NCBI RefSeq assembly: GCF_003025615.1
Contig: NZ_PYMJ01000021.1
Coordinates: 1 to 64,000, forward strand
DNA: 64,000 nucleotides
DNA from: Photobacterium frigidiphilum
GTDB lineage: Bacteria; Pseudomonadota; Gammaproteobacteria; Enterobacterales; Vibrionaceae
Reading direction: 5' to 3'
Both the position numbers and the translations under genes were made by a program. This document shows, in pieces, positions 63,485-64,000 of the stretch. Below the pieces are notes generated by a model. The model saw nothing but the letters and a program-made list of their open reading frames with translations. It did not search any database and was not told the DNA's origin. Every line of letters starts with the position of its first letter. The stretch's first letter is position 1.

Positions 63485-64000
63485 TTATAACTTAGGCCTC
63501 GCAGCTGGTGGTCTGATTTGGGTCGTAGATGCGCGATGTAGATAGACGGTAATACTGTTAGATAATGCAATTACCTTGCCGTCTTTTAATAGCTGGAGCT
63601 GCAATTGATGACTGCCACGATCAATATCGAACAAGCTGAATGTTAAGCTGTTTTGTGGTGCAAGGTGACTGTTCCCATTCAGTACGACTTGTACCTTATA
63701 GTTTTTGGTTATTTCACGATTACTGCTTGCCGTAATATCGATATGTCCTGCATTACTGCGCAGTGTCTGTTTATGATAAGGGGTGATAAAGCGGATTGTG
63801 GCGGGTGGAAGCGCTTCAGGTACTGATGGCAATGTAAGCTCTGTATATTCTTCAGGATCTTCTATCTCATCAATAATGGGGTTTAACGGTGTACTGGGTG
63901 GGGTTGCTAATTCATACACTTTCGTATGAGCGGCATTAGGCTGATCAGTAAAGTGGACGGTGCCATTGCTATCTACCCAAGAGTAAATTGTTGTCGCTTG
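63485..64000 (-). CDS. DUF4124 family exported protein, partial at window edge
   Basis: The gene continues past the right edge of the window; its 5' end is missing. Visible are 171 codons, starting QATTIYSWVDSNGTVHFTDQ, the signature of DUF4124 (domain right after a signal peptide: YxWVDxNGxxHFTDxP). A Pro-rich linker and a C-terminal beta-rich domain (HIDITASSNREITKNYKVQVVLNG) follow. It is a predicted periplasmic or envelope protein. It lies 173 bases upstream of ntrB, between ntrB and, presumably, glnA, as in other Vibrionaceae. Function unknown. Confidence 0.82.
   Translation of the reverse strand, partial: QATTIYSWVDSNGTVHFTDQPNAAHTKVYELATPPSTPLNPIIDEIEDPEEYTELTLPSVPEALPPATIRFITPYHKQTLRSNAGHIDITASSNREITKNYKVQVVLNGNSHLAPQNSLTFSLFDIDRGSHQLQLQLLKDGKVIALSNSITVYLHRASTTQIRPPAARPKL

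Noticed and set aside
1-64000. CRISPR arrays, insertion sequences, prophage or tRNA genes
   Set aside because: No regularly spaced repeats, transposase motifs, phage genes or tRNA-like cloverleafs were seen anywhere in the window.

Overview
The window is a stretch of bacterial chromosome from a marine gammaproteobacterium of the family Vibrionaceae, most like Photobacterium. This rests on protein similarity to E. coli/Vibrio housekeeping proteins, on Vibrio-type gene order (polA-Spot 42-engB-cytochrome c4-Csr sRNA-yihI-hemN-add-ntrC-ntrB), on an E. coli-like core (gor/rlmJ, prlC, rhlB/gppA divergent from trxA-rho, hemCDXY divergent from cyaA, cyaY-lptM-dapF-xerC-yigB-uvrD), and on many enterobacterial/vibrio-type sRNAs. 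It is mostly core genome. I see no transposase, integrase of mobile type, CRISPR array or tRNA.

Layout. 1-400: end of an rRNA operon (23S 3' end, 5S, terminator). 400-1072: no clear gene. 1073-9012: YjiH-type membrane protein, glutathione reductase, RlmJ, oligopeptidase A, GppA. 9019-12230: rhlB, trxA, rho. 12519-16637: an exported protein, ubiD with an internally duplicated C-terminal domain, a 2Fe-2S ferredoxin and flavin reductase fre. 16810-22176: asnC, a periplasmic-sensor GGDEF/EAL gene broken by a frameshift, rsmJ, a Cys/Lys-rich protein and a 29-codon membrane-peptide gene. 22378-29525: heme operon hemCDXY divergent from cyaA with two CRP sites between them. 29611-34756: cyaY, lptM, lysA, dapF, DUF484, xerC, yigB. 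34934-37594: a bufferin/Hvf-type RiPP operon (two nearly identical four-cysteine precursors, MNIO/DUF692 enzyme, DUF2063 partner, DoxX) sitting between yigB and uvrD. 37882-46842: uvrD (LexA box), ggt, LysE-type exporter, AraC regulator, rarD, recQ. 47174-49850: small protein, preQ1 riboswitch plus yhhQ, GNAT, RyhB sRNA with Fur boxes, elbB. 50237-56266: polA, Spot 42, a candidate second sRNA, a Fur-box-preceded orphan transcript, engB, cytochrome c4 and a CsrB/CsrC-type sRNA. 56864-64000: yihI, DUF2489, hemN, add, ntrC, ntrB and a truncated DUF4124 gene.

Themes. Heme/tetrapyrrole synthesis (hemC, hemD, hemX, hemY, hemN) and iron control (cyaY, RyhB, Fur boxes), lysine/peptidoglycan precursor supply (lysA, dapF), global regulation by cAMP, Csr, Spot 42, c-di-GMP and nitrogen two-component signalling, and DNA maintenance (uvrD, recQ, polA, xerC). 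The most interesting regions are the intergenic RNA-rich stretch 53006-56270, the RyhB locus, the preQ1 riboswitch, the duplicated-precursor bufferin operon, the duplicated UbiD domain, and an origin-like cluster of GATC and DnaA-box sequences upstream of polA. Starts were moved from the longest ORF to internal ATG/GTG/TTG codons where ribosome binding sites and family lengths favoured this.
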